NCBI RefSeq assembly: GCF_937898475.1
Contig: NZ_CALEJS010000019.1
Coordinates: forward strand, 62,001-126,000
Source: an uncultured Chitinophaga sp.
GTDB lineage: Bacteria; Bacteroidota; Bacteroidia; Chitinophagales; Chitinophagaceae
Length of the DNA stretch: 64,000 nt
Direction: 5' to 3'
Shown: positions 35,605 to 44,267 of the stretch, in pieces
Layout of the letters: each line of letters begins with the position of its first letter
Position numbering within the stretch: the first letter of the stretch is position 1
Notes under the pieces: generated by a model
Database searches by the model: none
What the model saw: the letters and a program-made list of their open reading frames with translations, nothing else
What the model was told of the DNA's origin: nothing
Position numbers and translations under genes: made by a program

Positions 35605-36650
35605 TTGATCAGCGCCGCAAGGGTGTCCATGTCGAAAGGATCGTGAAGAGCAGAGAGGACGATACGGTGAATGGGCGGACTGTCAGGGTTGGGATATGCA
35701 AAAGAAGATATGATAATGTCGTGTTCCAGCAGGTATTTGTCAATAGGTGGTTGCGTTGCGCCGGGTGTTAAGAGAAATACCGGTAAGTGATGCGGGTTGT
35801 GTACCATCGTATTACCTGTTAGCAGTTGCTGGAGATAGCCGATGTTGAATTTCAGCTGATGGCGCCGCGCTGCAAATAAGGTCCTGCTTTGCAGGAATGC
35901 ATAAGCGTTGGCTGGTATAAACGGGGTACTGGCCGTAAAGAAGGGCTGTTTTTTGAGCGCGGCAATATCAGCTGCATGTCCTGCCACCAGTCCGCCTTCT
36001 ATGCTGTAAGCCTTTGCGGTGGAGGCAGCGATCAGGTAACGCAGCGGCGGGTGTACTGGCAACGAATGTACGATTCCCTCGCCATCTGGTCCGAGTATAC
36101 CCGCACCATGAGAATCATCGATCACGATCATCGTTCTGCGTTCAATGCGCTGCAGCCAGTCGAAGTTGTTAATGGTGCTGGTTAAGGGATTTACGGCATC
36201 GGCAGCCAGCACAAAGTGATGATCGGGCGCGTTGTTTATCCTGGCTACAGTTTCTTCCACCCATTGTTCCCAGGGGGTTGCAGGCGGGGTATCCCCATGC
36301 AGGCGTAAGGCAGGATGAGTGCCTGGGGCATACAGTATAACGCCACGTGAGCTGGCATAATGAATAGCGGCCTGCGCAGCCAGGTAGCCGGATGAAAAGG
36401 CAGCTGCGGCCTGCTGGCGGAACAGTACCGCCAGGGCATGCTCGAGTTCTTCGTACAGGCTGAGACGTAGGTTGGCTACTCTTGACGACATAAATACGGG
36501 GCCGTATTGATCAATGCCTGCCTTGAAGGCCTCCCTGAATGCAGACATGGCATGCATGCCCAGATAGGAGAATCCGGAAAAGAACAGGCAGGTTCTGCCG
36601 TCTACAATGACCGTTCTGCCGGGTACGCTGGGCGTTTGTAATGCTTCCAT
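35601..36650 (-). CDS. PLP-dependent aminotransferase, KBL/AONS type
   Basis: The 349-residue protein is a fold-type I PLP enzyme resembling 8-amino-7-oxononanoate synthase and 2-amino-3-ketobutyrate CoA ligase. Seen motifs are FFSGFSYLGMHAMSAF, the cofactor loop IVIDDSHGAGILGPDGEG (Asp178/Asp179, His181) and the Schiff-base Lys213 in AASTAKAYSIEGG. It is shorter than bioF or kbl products (~390), with a shortened N-terminus. It may join an acyl-CoA to an amino acid, but no biotin or threonine genes are near, so the substrate is unknown. It starts just after the GTTTGAA repeat copy 6. Confidence 0.82.
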   Translation of the reverse strand: MEALQTPSVPGRTVIVDGRTCLFFSGFSYLGMHAMSAFREAFKAGIDQYGPVFMSSRVANLRLSLYEELEHALAVLFRQQAAAAFSSGYLAAQAAIHYASSRGVILYAPGTHPALRLHGDTPPATPWEQWVEETVARINNAPDHHFVLAADAVNPLTSTINNFDWLQRIERRTMIVIDDSHGAGILGPDGEGIVHSLPVHPPLRYLIAASTAKAYSIEGGLVAGHAADIAALKKQPFFTASTPFIPANAYAFLQSRTLFAARRHQLKFNIGYLQQLLTGNTMVHNPHHLPVFLLTPGATQPPIDKYLLEHDIIISSFAYPNPDSPPIHRIVLSALHDPFDMDTLAALIN

Positions 36651-36658
36651 GCTGTAAG

Positions 36659-36749
36659 GGTTTGAAGGTTTGAAAGTTTGAGCGTTTGAAAGTTCGAAGA
36701 AGGCCAGCCAATTTGAGCGGTCTTCAAACTTTCAAATGCTCAAACTTTT
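36659..36749 (+). repeat. GTTTGAA inverted repeat, copy 6 (shortened centre)
   Basis: GTTTGAAGGTTTGAAAGTTT pairs with the CTTCAAACTTTCAAATGCTC side. The centre, GGCCAGCCAATTTGAGCGGT, keeps the GGCCAGCC start of the family centre. It lies 9 bp upstream of the PLP enzyme start on the minus strand. Confidence 0.75.
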
Positions 36750-36763
36750 AACCAGTTATAAGA

Positions 36764-37186
36764 TTATTCGGCTTTTGTTTTCAATACAAAATGATATTCG
36801 CCGGATTGAACTTTCATATCAAACAGTTTGTCGTCCAGGTGCACTACGGTTACGCGGTGTTCTGAAGTACGAAGGCCATTGCTGGCGGTTACGCTGATGA
36901 TGCTGCCATTGCTGAGCAGCTGGTATTTGCCGGAATCCGGTTTGCCGTCTACCGTAGCGATGAACAGGTTATTATCCAGGAACTGGTAGTAGGCATCGCT
37001 GTAATAACCTCTTTTCAGTTCTGTGGCCTGGTTTACCTGCGTAATGTCATAAGGGTCGCCGCTGGGCACCTGTACATCATACACGCGCCATTTCTTGTGT
37101 TTCAGCAGCTGGTCATTACGACTGCCGCCACAGGATATCAAAGTGGTTAAAGGCAGGAGTAATAGCAGGTTTCTGAGTCTCAGCAT
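36764..37186 (-). CDS. small lipoprotein of unknown function
   Basis: The 140-residue product has a lipoprotein signal ending in LISC (Cys19). The mature part is beta-rich, with LKHKKWRVYDVQVPSG near the start, YYQFLDNNLFIATVDGKPDS in the middle and GEYHFVLKTK at the end, a pattern seen in lipocalin-like small Bacteroidota lipoproteins. No catalytic motif is visible. It lies 19 bp after the DinB-like gene and may share its transcript. The function is not known. Confidence 0.65.
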   Translation of the reverse strand: MLRLRNLLLLLPLTTLISCGGSRNDQLLKHKKWRVYDVQVPSGDPYDITQVNQATELKRGYYSDAYYQFLDNNLFIATVDGKPDSGKYQLLSNGSIISVTASNGLRTSEHRVTVVHLDDKLFDMKVQSGEYHFVLKTKAE

Positions 37187-37205
37187 ATCAACTTTAATGT
37201 TTAAG

Positions 37206-37739
37206 CTAGTTATTTTTTTTCGCCATTTCCCTGTTAAAGGTTTCCGAACCGCCTTTGGGGATAGACAGGCTTTCCCATTGGTCTTTCAGCAGCATTTTGC
37301 CAATATACACTATCTGCCCCACATGATAGGGAATATGTGCCAGCTGGCGGTTGATCGCATCTATAACGATCAAAGGTTCGGTGCGGATGGTAATGGTCTT
37401 TTCCAGGTCTGTGTCCTGCAGGCTGTCCAGGGTCTGCATCATGCATTGCCATCCTTTTTCCCAGGCAGCTATAATATCCGCTTTGGCGGCGGTGCCGTCT
37501 TCAAATTCGGTATCCCGGTTGCGCCAGGGCTTTTCCCCATCGCTGCTGAGGAAGTCTGTCCACCGTGACAACATGTTCCCGCTGATATGTTTTACAACCT
37601 GGTGGATGCTGTTGGAGTATTCATCCGGCTGCCAGTTCAGCTGCTGCTCATTCAGCCGCTCCAGTGTTTTATCGCCCAAAACCTTGTAGGTCAGGAATCG
37701 TTTTTTGATACTGTCAAGATAGATCTTTGCAACAGGCAT
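37206..37739 (-). CDS. DinB/YfiT-like putative metal-dependent hydrolase
   Basis: The 177-residue protein has the DinB four-helix fold. The likely metal ligands are His51 (HQVVKHISGNML), His135 and His139 (QLAHIPYHVGQIVYIGK), in the usual spacing. Length and motifs match the DUF1572 branch common in Bacteroidota. Family members act in bacillithiol or thiol transfer or are uncharacterised; no such pathway is visible here. It is upstream of a small lipoprotein gene by 19 bp. Confidence 0.8.
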   Translation of the reverse strand: MPVAKIYLDSIKKRFLTYKVLGDKTLERLNEQQLNWQPDEYSNSIHQVVKHISGNMLSRWTDFLSSDGEKPWRNRDTEFEDGTAAKADIIAAWEKGWQCMMQTLDSLQDTDLEKTITIRTEPLIVIDAINRQLAHIPYHVGQIVYIGKMLLKDQWESLSIPKGGSETFNREMAKKNN

Positions 37740-37802
37740 AGTTTTGATTGTTTGGTGTTTGGAATCTGATGTTTGAAGTTGCTGCCGTGAGCCCCCTGCT
37801 TA

Positions 37803-39509
37803 TCAATACCCGGCAGCACTGTCATCGCCCCGCTTGTCGCCCACTGCTTCCAGCATACCTTTGTTATTCACGCGGATCACTTCTGTGCGGCCGATAGGGC
37901 TGCGCCTGGGTGTTACCTTATAACCCATCTGTTCCAGTGAGCTGATAATGCCGGCTGGAAAATCAGGTTCCACATCTACCTGGTCTGGCAACCACTGATG
38001 ATGAAATTTGGTTTCATTCACTGCCTGCGAAACCGGCATATTGAATTCCAGTATGTTGATCAGCGTCTGGAAAACGGAGGTCATAATAGTAGAGCCGCCC
38101 GGTGTACCTACTACCAGGTAAGGGCGTTGGCGCTGCAGTACAATGGTGGGTGTCATGGAGCTGAGCATACGCTTTCCGGGGGCAATGGCATTGGCTTCGT
38201 TGCCTACCAGTCCGTACATATTGGGCACACCTGGTTTTACGCTGAAATCGTCCATTTCGTTGTTGAGAAAGAAACCTGCGCCGCCTACCACTACACCGCT
38301 GCCATAGGTGCCGTTCAGGGTGGTGGTAACCGCTACTGCATTGCCCTGGTCATCCATCACGGAAAGGTGTGTGGTCTGTTCGCTTTCATGCAGGGGGGCG
38401 CCAGCTTTTACGGCTACACTGGAACCTGCTTTATTGGGCACATAGTCCTGCATGCGTTGCTCCAGGTATTTTTTATCCGTAAGCTGTTTCACCGGTACTT
38501 TTACAAAATCTGCATCGCCCAGGTATTCTGCACGATCTGCATAGGCCCTTCTTTCCGCTTCCACCATCAGCTGTATGGCCTGCGGCGAGTGAAAGCCCCA
38601 GGAAGACAGCGGGTATTTTTCCACCATGCCCATCATCTGTTGCAATACAATGCCGCCGCTGGAAGGCAGGGGCATGGTGATGAGCGTATAATCCTTATAG
38701 TTGAAGACGATGGGTTTTCTTTCTTTGGCCTTATAGGCTTTCAGATCTGCCGTGGTGATGATGCCTTTGCCACGTTGCATTTCTGCTACAATCATAGCGG
38801 CAGTTTCACCTCCGTAGAAGCCTTCCATGCCTTTGTCCCTGATCCTTTTCAGTGTTCGGGCCAGTTCGGGCTGAATGAGGGTATCGCCGGCTTTCCAGGG
38901 CGTATCCTTTACAAAGCGGGTGGGCTTTGTGTTCAGCCGTTTGAATAATTCCGCATGCGCATTGAGGCTGCGGGCTTCTTTTTCTGTGATGGCGAAACCT
39001 TTTTCTGCCAGGGTGATGGCCGGCTGTATCAGTTTGCGCAAAGGCAGCCTGGCATAGGGGAGGGAAGCGAAGATGCCCGCTACGGTACCTGGTACACCGG
39101 CGGCCAGGTGTCCTTCCTGGCTGAGTGTTGTGTTGGCATTGCCTGCCGCATCCAGGTACATATCGCGGTGGGCCTTTGCAGGCGCCATTTCCCGGTAATC
39201 GATGGATATGTTGCGGCCATCGCTGAGATGACCTACCAGGAAACCGCCGCCGCCCAGGTTACCAGCCCCGGGATATACTACTGCCAGCGCCAGTTGTGTG
39301 GTAATAGCGGCATCTATGGCATTACCACCCTGCTGTAATATACGCGCACCGGCGTGGCTGGCCAGCGGGTGGGCAGAAACAACGGCGCCATGTTGTACGG
39401 TCACCTCTTTCCGGATAGTATATTGATACGGATCAATGGTTGATGCAGACTGGGCAAAAGCATGTGTTCCAATCAGGAGTACTGGTAAAAACAATAATCT
39501 CAGGCGCAT
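37803..39509 (-). CDS. ggt: gamma-glutamyltransferase
   Basis: A periplasmic Ntn hydrolase that splits gamma-glutamyl amides such as glutathione. The 568-residue precursor has a signal peptide (cut after AFAQ), and self-cleavage should occur before Thr379 in ESEQTTHLSVMDDQGNAV, giving large and small subunits. Glycine-rich VVYPGAGNLGGGGFLVG and substrate-binding SSMTPTIV are present. Size is standard. It is a single gene. With the YbdK-type ligase and amidotransferase at 18-21 kb there are several gamma-glutamyl-type enzymes in the window, but a functional link is only a guess. Confidence 0.94.
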   Translation of the reverse strand: MRLRLLFLPVLLIGTHAFAQSASTIDPYQYTIRKEVTVQHGAVVSAHPLASHAGARILQQGGNAIDAAITTQLALAVVYPGAGNLGGGGFLVGHLSDGRNISIDYREMAPAKAHRDMYLDAAGNANTTLSQEGHLAAGVPGTVAGIFASLPYARLPLRKLIQPAITLAEKGFAITEKEARSLNAHAELFKRLNTKPTRFVKDTPWKAGDTLIQPELARTLKRIRDKGMEGFYGGETAAMIVAEMQRGKGIITTADLKAYKAKERKPIVFNYKDYTLITMPLPSSGGIVLQQMMGMVEKYPLSSWGFHSPQAIQLMVEAERRAYADRAEYLGDADFVKVPVKQLTDKKYLEQRMQDYVPNKAGSSVAVKAGAPLHESEQTTHLSVMDDQGNAVAVTTTLNGTYGSGVVVGGAGFFLNNEMDDFSVKPGVPNMYGLVGNEANAIAPGKRMLSSMTPTIVLQRQRPYLVVGTPGGSTIMTSVFQTLINILEFNMPVSQAVNETKFHHQWLPDQVDVEPDFPAGIISSLEQMGYKVTPRRSPIGRTEVIRVNNKGMLEAVGDKRGDDSAAGY

Positions 39510-39553
39510 TACATACGTAAGTTTGAGCCTAATTTACTAAACATTATCAGAAA

Positions 39554-39672
39554 GTTTGAGGTTTGATGTGTGAGGTTTGATGTTCGTCGGAAGTTCAGAA
39601 GTTCAAGGCAGGCGTCTTCATCTAACAGCAAACCTTAAACGAACTTCAAACATCACACATCAAACCTCAAAC
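39554..39672. repeat. long inverted repeat upstream of the second TonB receptor (copy 7)
   Basis: The 34-bp arm at 39554-39587 (GTTTGAGGTTTGATGTGTGA start) matches the reverse complement of 39639-39672 with only two mismatches. The words are GTTTGA-type, but the 51-bp centre differs from the other copies. It lies in the divergent region of ggt and the receptor. Confidence 0.85.
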
Positions 39673-39741
39673 GCTCAGATTTTGCGTTTTAATTAGTAAA
39701 TTAGAATATAACCAAATCTGAACCCTCTAATCTGAATCGCT

Positions 39742-42507
39742 ATGAAACTACCCTCCAAACCTTTTCTGTTATTGTTAGCATGCCTGTCCGGCTTTAACGC
39801 CTTCGCACAACCAACGACTGGCACTATAAAGGGAAAGGTAACAGCTGATAATGCGCCCTTGGCCAACGCTACCGTACAGGTAGTAAATTCTAACAACGGT
39901 GCTTATACGAATGCAAGCGGCAACTATTCTTTCAACGTAGGTGAAGGCGAGTTCACGGTACTGGCAAGCTTCGTGGGGTATTCGGCCCAGCGCAAGACGG
40001 TTAGGATAAGCTATGGTCAAACCGTAGAGTTGAATTTCACGCTGACGCCCGGCGCCACCATGAACGAGCTGGTAGTACTGGGCTCCCGCACGGTGCCGCG
40101 TACGCAAACGGAAACGCCTGTTCCGGTGGACGTGATCGACATAAAAAAAGTAGCGCAGGATGCGCCGCAGGTATCCATCAACCAGATACTGAATTATGTG
40201 GCGCCCTCTTTCAGTTCGGGCACACAGACCGTGGCAGATGGTACGGATCATATTGATCCCGCATCACTCCGCGGATTGGGCCCGGACCAGGTGCTGGTGC
40301 TGGTGAACGGCAAACGCCGCTACAATACCGCCCTGGTCAACGTGAACGGCACCTTTGGCCGCGGTGCGGTAGGTACTGATATGAATGCCATTCCCACATC
40401 TGCTATTGACCGCATTGAGATCCTGCGGGATGGCGCCGCTGCGCAGTATGGTTCAGACGCTATTGCCGGCGTGATCAACATCATCCTGAAGAACAGTGTG
40501 AATCGTTTAAACGTGAACGTTACCACCGGCGCTAATTTTACTTCACAGTCTGTAGATAACATTGACGGACAAACCGTGCAAACCGGTATCAACTACGGCA
40601 TCCCGCTGGGAAATAAGGGCGGCTTCATTAATATGGGCGGCTCTTATGACTACCGTAATTATACCAACCGCTCCGGTCCCTGGGAGGGGCCTATATACCG
40701 CGCTTATCCCGGCGGCGCCGATAGAACGGATTCTTTCCTGCTGGCTAATAATATCACCCGTAATGACATCCGCATGCGGGCCGGCCAGTCAAAACTGCGC
40801 AGCGGGCAGCTTTTCCTGAATGCCAGCATCCCCATGGAAAACAATGCTGAGTTTTATCTTTTCGGCGGCCTGGGCTACCGTAACGGTCAGGCAGCGGGCG
40901 TATATCGTTTGCCCAGTGACAGCCGCAATGTGCTCGACATCTATCCACTGGGCTTTCTGCCGGAGATCCATTCGGATATCTATGATAAGTCGCTGTCTTT
41001 CGGCATCCGCGGTAACCTGGGTAAATGGAAGGTGGATGTAAGCAATACCTTCGGACAAAACCAGTTTATCTTCAGTGTAGCGAATTCATTGAATGCTTCC
41101 CTGGAGAAAGCTTCGCCCACTACTTTTAATGCCGGCGGGCCGGTATTCACACAGAATACCACCAACCTTGATTTCTCGCAGCGGTTTGATGTACTGCAGG
41201 GCCTTGATGTAGCCTTTGGCGGAGAATACCGTTTTGAACGCTATCAGCTGGAGGCCGGTGAAGAGAACTCCTATACAGACTATGGGCGTGCTACCCAGAT
41301 AGGAGTAGACGGCAGTGGTAATCCCATCCTCATACCCGATCCGCAGGGCGCTATCAATACAAGGTTCGGTCCTGATGGTTCGGCCCGTCCCGGCGGCGCG
41401 CAGGTATTTCCGGGCTTTCGTCCGGAGAACGCCGTAAACGCCGCCCGCAGCGCCATTGCCGGTTATGTGGATGTGGAAGCAAATTTCAGCAGCGCTTTCC
41501 TGCTGGGTGGCGCTGTCCGCTTTGAGAATTATAACGATTTCGGCTCTACGCTCAACGGTAAGCTGACTGCGCGCTACAAGCTCACTGAGCGTACTGCCTT
41601 ACGTGCATCGGGTAGTACCGGCTTCCGTGCGCCTTCGCTGCATCAGCGTTTTTACTCCAGCACCTCAACGCTGTTCGTAGACGGGGTACCGTATGAAGTA
41701 GGCACCTTTACCAATGACAGCCGTCCCGCAGAACTGCTGGGCATTCCCAAACTCAAACCGGAAAAATCAAAAAGCCTCAGCGCGGGCTTCACGGGTACAT
41801 TCGGCAAGTTCAATTTAACGGTAGACGGCTATTACACCCGCATTAATGATCGTATAGTGTATACCGACCAGTTCTCGGGGCGTAATGATTCTGCCGCTTC
41901 CCCGGTAGACCGCGAGATCTACCAGTTGCTGTCACTGGCCAATGCCAACCGTGCGGCGTTCTTCGCCAATGCCATCAATTCTGAAACAAGAGGAGTGGAT
42001 GTAGTGCTCACCTACGGCACCCGCCTGGGCGGCGGCAATTTCCGCGCAGACCTGGCAAGTACCTACTCCTATACACAACAGGTAGGAGACGTGAAAGCGT
42101 CAGAAAAGCTGGCCGGTAAGGAGAATATCTACTTCAGCCGCGCCAGCAGGATCTACCTGGAAAGAAGTGTGCCCCGTGAGAAGATCAATCTTACGTTAAC
42201 GTACAATATCAACAGGTTTAATGTGTTTGTGCGCAACGTATATTTTGGCAGTGTAGAGGAAGCCACCAATGATCCCGCTTTTTTCCAGACCTTTGATCCC
42301 AAGGTAGTAACGGATGTATCAGTGGGATATAAGTTTACGAAGGAAGTGAAATTAAGTATAGGTTCCAATAATGTGTTTGATATTTATCCTGATAAAGTGG
42401 CCAATCCGGCTAATACAACGAATAACCAGTTTATTTACAGCCGCAGGGCTACGCAGTTCGGGTATAATGGACGGTTTTTGTTTGCGAGGCTGGAGTTGAA
42501 TTTGTAA
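39742..42507 (+). CDS. TonB-dependent receptor, BtuB/siderophore-like
   Basis: The 921-residue outer membrane receptor has a signal peptide (cut after AFAQ), a CarboxypepD_reg-like domain at ~25-110 (GKVTADNAPLANATVQVV), a TonB-box-like stretch LVVLGSRTVPRTQTETPVPV and a typical plug (DPASLRGLGPDQVLVLVNGK, then IDRIEILRDGAAAQYGSDAI). The barrel carries the ASGSTGFRAPSLHQRFY motif near 640 and ends LFARLELNL. The plug motifs are of the BtuB/FepA kind rather than SusC, suggesting import of a cofactor or metal complex, but the ligand is not evident. No partner gene lies next to it. Confidence 0.9.
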   Translation: MKLPSKPFLLLLACLSGFNAFAQPTTGTIKGKVTADNAPLANATVQVVNSNNGAYTNASGNYSFNVGEGEFTVLASFVGYSAQRKTVRISYGQTVELNFTLTPGATMNELVVLGSRTVPRTQTETPVPVDVIDIKKVAQDAPQVSINQILNYVAPSFSSGTQTVADGTDHIDPASLRGLGPDQVLVLVNGKRRYNTALVNVNGTFGRGAVGTDMNAIPTSAIDRIEILRDGAAAQYGSDAIAGVINIILKNSVNRLNVNVTTGANFTSQSVDNIDGQTVQTGINYGIPLGNKGGFINMGGSYDYRNYTNRSGPWEGPIYRAYPGGADRTDSFLLANNITRNDIRMRAGQSKLRSGQLFLNASIPMENNAEFYLFGGLGYRNGQAAGVYRLPSDSRNVLDIYPLGFLPEIHSDIYDKSLSFGIRGNLGKWKVDVSNTFGQNQFIFSVANSLNASLEKASPTTFNAGGPVFTQNTTNLDFSQRFDVLQGLDVAFGGEYRFERYQLEAGEENSYTDYGRATQIGVDGSGNPILIPDPQGAINTRFGPDGSARPGGAQVFPGFRPENAVNAARSAIAGYVDVEANFSSAFLLGGAVRFENYNDFGSTLNGKLTARYKLTERTALRASGSTGFRAPSLHQRFYSSTSTLFVDGVPYEVGTFTNDSRPAELLGIPKLKPEKSKSLSAGFTGTFGKFNLTVDGYYTRINDRIVYTDQFSGRNDSAASPVDREIYQLLSLANANRAAFFANAINSETRGVDVVLTYGTRLGGGNFRADLASTYSYTQQVGDVKASEKLAGKENIYFSRASRIYLERSVPREKINLTLTYNINRFNVFVRNVYFGSVEEATNDPAFFQTFDPKVVTDVSVGYKFTKEVKLSIGSNNVFDIYPDKVANPANTTNNQFIYSRRATQFGYNGRFLFARLELNL

Positions 42508-42533
42508 AATAGTAGACGAGTAAGTAATTGGAT

Positions 42534-42571
42534 CACGGATTATAAATGCTGCTAAGTGTTTGTAATCCGTG
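42534..42571 (+). terminator. hairpin downstream of the second TonB receptor
   Basis: CACGGATTA and TAATCCGTG pair perfectly around a 20-nt loop and are followed by TTCTTTATA. It marks the end of the core region before the RHS remnants. Confidence 0.7.
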
Positions 42572-42672
42572 TTCTTTATATAATCTATCTGCTCCCACTA
42601 AAATGTGACATATGCATTTACATTATTTTTTAATCCAAAAAAAATATTATTCTTAAAAACTGATTTATAGGG

Positions 42673-43677
42673 ATGGCTCAAAGGTGTGAACGGCACCGCC
42701 TCACTCCTGCATCTGATATAGATGGAAATGACACTAACGGTGGTTTTACGCCCCGTGACGCGTTCGGATTCTCACTGAACTACTTTTGCGACAATGATTA
42801 CAAACCAATAAATAATATCGTTAGACCATTCGCAAGCGTAACTGCTTCCGGCAGCAACTTCAGGCCGCTGTACAACGGCAACATCGCTGCCATGAGCCCA
42901 AACGTACCTAAAGTTGAAGTGCCATTGCTTTACCAATACCACTATGACGCCCTGAACAGGATCGTTTCAATGGATGCGCAGCATGGACTGGATGCCGCTA
43001 CCAATACCGGATTTTGGAGAACGTGTTACATACGATCCTAATGGTAATATCCTGAAATACAAACGTAACGGTAACGAAACCTGGGCTGGAAAACCGCTCC
43101 GGATGGACAGCCTGACCTATCACTGCGAAGCAGGAAAGAAACGTCCGAACTTTATCAGCGACAGCGTGGGTGTAGACAACTATGATGAGGATATCGACGC
43201 CCAGTTGGCGAATAACTAAGTGATGAAAAGTTCTTTGAGTTGGGAAATCATTTGGGTAATGTGTTGGCGACAGTGACGGATAGGAAGATGGGGGTGTCTG
43301 AAGATGAATATATGATGGAGCATTATGAGGCGGATGTGGCGTCAGCGCAGGATTATTATCCGTTTGGGATGATGCAGCCAGGTCGAAGGATGAATGTTTT
43401 AGCTTACCGCTATGGATTTAATGGAAAAGAGAATGACAATGAGGTGAAAGGAAAAGGCAATCAACAGGACTATGGAATGCGGATCTATGATCCAAGGGTT
43501 GCAAGATTTTTGTCAGTTGATCCATTGGCCAGAGGTTATCCGGAACTTACACCATATCAGTTTGCCTCCAACAAGCCAATTAACTCAATCGATCTTGACG
43601 GTTTGGAAAGTTGGGAGCTCCGGACGCCTGTAGTAAACTTGAATACCTCTGTACAGGTAAATTATGATGGTGTATAG
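42673..43677 (+). pseudogene. decayed RHS-repeat core (module 1)
   Basis: Three reading frames together make a piece of a Bacteroidota RHS protein. Frame one gives RDAFGFSLNYFCDNDYKPIN and YQYHYDALNRIVSMDAQHG. It breaks near 43010, and the next frame continues with PDFGERVTYDPNGNILKYKR. A stop at 43217 follows. A third frame (from ~43225) resumes with FELGNHLGNVLATVTD, DYYPFGMMQPGR and MRIYDPRVARFLSVDPLARG, the highly conserved RHS core end. The N-terminal bulk of an RHS protein (signal, long repeat region) is absent. At least two frameshifts make it a pseudogene. It is the first of two RHS core copies here. Confidence 0.8.
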
Positions 43678-44251
43678 AGAAGAACAAGAAAGACTCGCAA
43701 CAGCCAATAGGTTAAATGAAATGTATGAAGTGGTGGAGCGTGCAAACAAGAAAGGGCAGGCCAGCTTTAAAAGGGCTAGTGATTGCATTCTGTGTGCTGA
43801 TATATATAGAAATCAAATGGCCTACAATAAGGAAATGGAAGAAAGAGCCGCATTGGACCCGGTGTCACACGGTGATCCAGGTATGGGACTTGGTCTGGCA
43901 AAGGACCCATTTATGCAGACAAGTGCTACCATGGTTTTAACTGGTGGAATGATGAGTAATGGGCTTGTAGCTGGCAATACAGTTCAGAAGTTGGCTGCTT
44001 AATCCATGGTAGACGTTGTCGCCCAAGGAGTAGTTAATGGAGATTTTAGCAAGGTCGATGTTTTCGATGCTGCCTTAGCAGGAGCTGGTAAGCCAGTATT
44101 CTCCGCCATTATGGGATCGGCGATTGACATAAAGCCGCTGAATAACGATAAAAAGTGGAGTGTTGTAATGTATAACAAATCGGTTGCTTCCACTGGTGTC
44201 GATTTCGGAATTAAATTGACATTTGGTGGGGCCGATAAAAGAGGATCTTAG
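43664..44251 (+). pseudogene. decayed RHS C-terminal tip (module 1)
   Basis: Reading resumes in another frame at 43664 and gives ~112 residues (EEQERLATANRLNEMYEVVE onward). It is broken by one in-frame TAA at 44000-44002 and continues in the same frame with ~80 residues (VDVVAQGVVNGDFSKVDVFD to FGIKLTFGGADKRGS). Such tips follow the RHS core in polymorphic toxins. No enzyme motif was recognised. The stop and the upstream frameshift imply decay. No immunity-like gene follows before the second module. Confidence 0.65.
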
Positions 44252-44267
44252 CTTGATTTATAGTACA

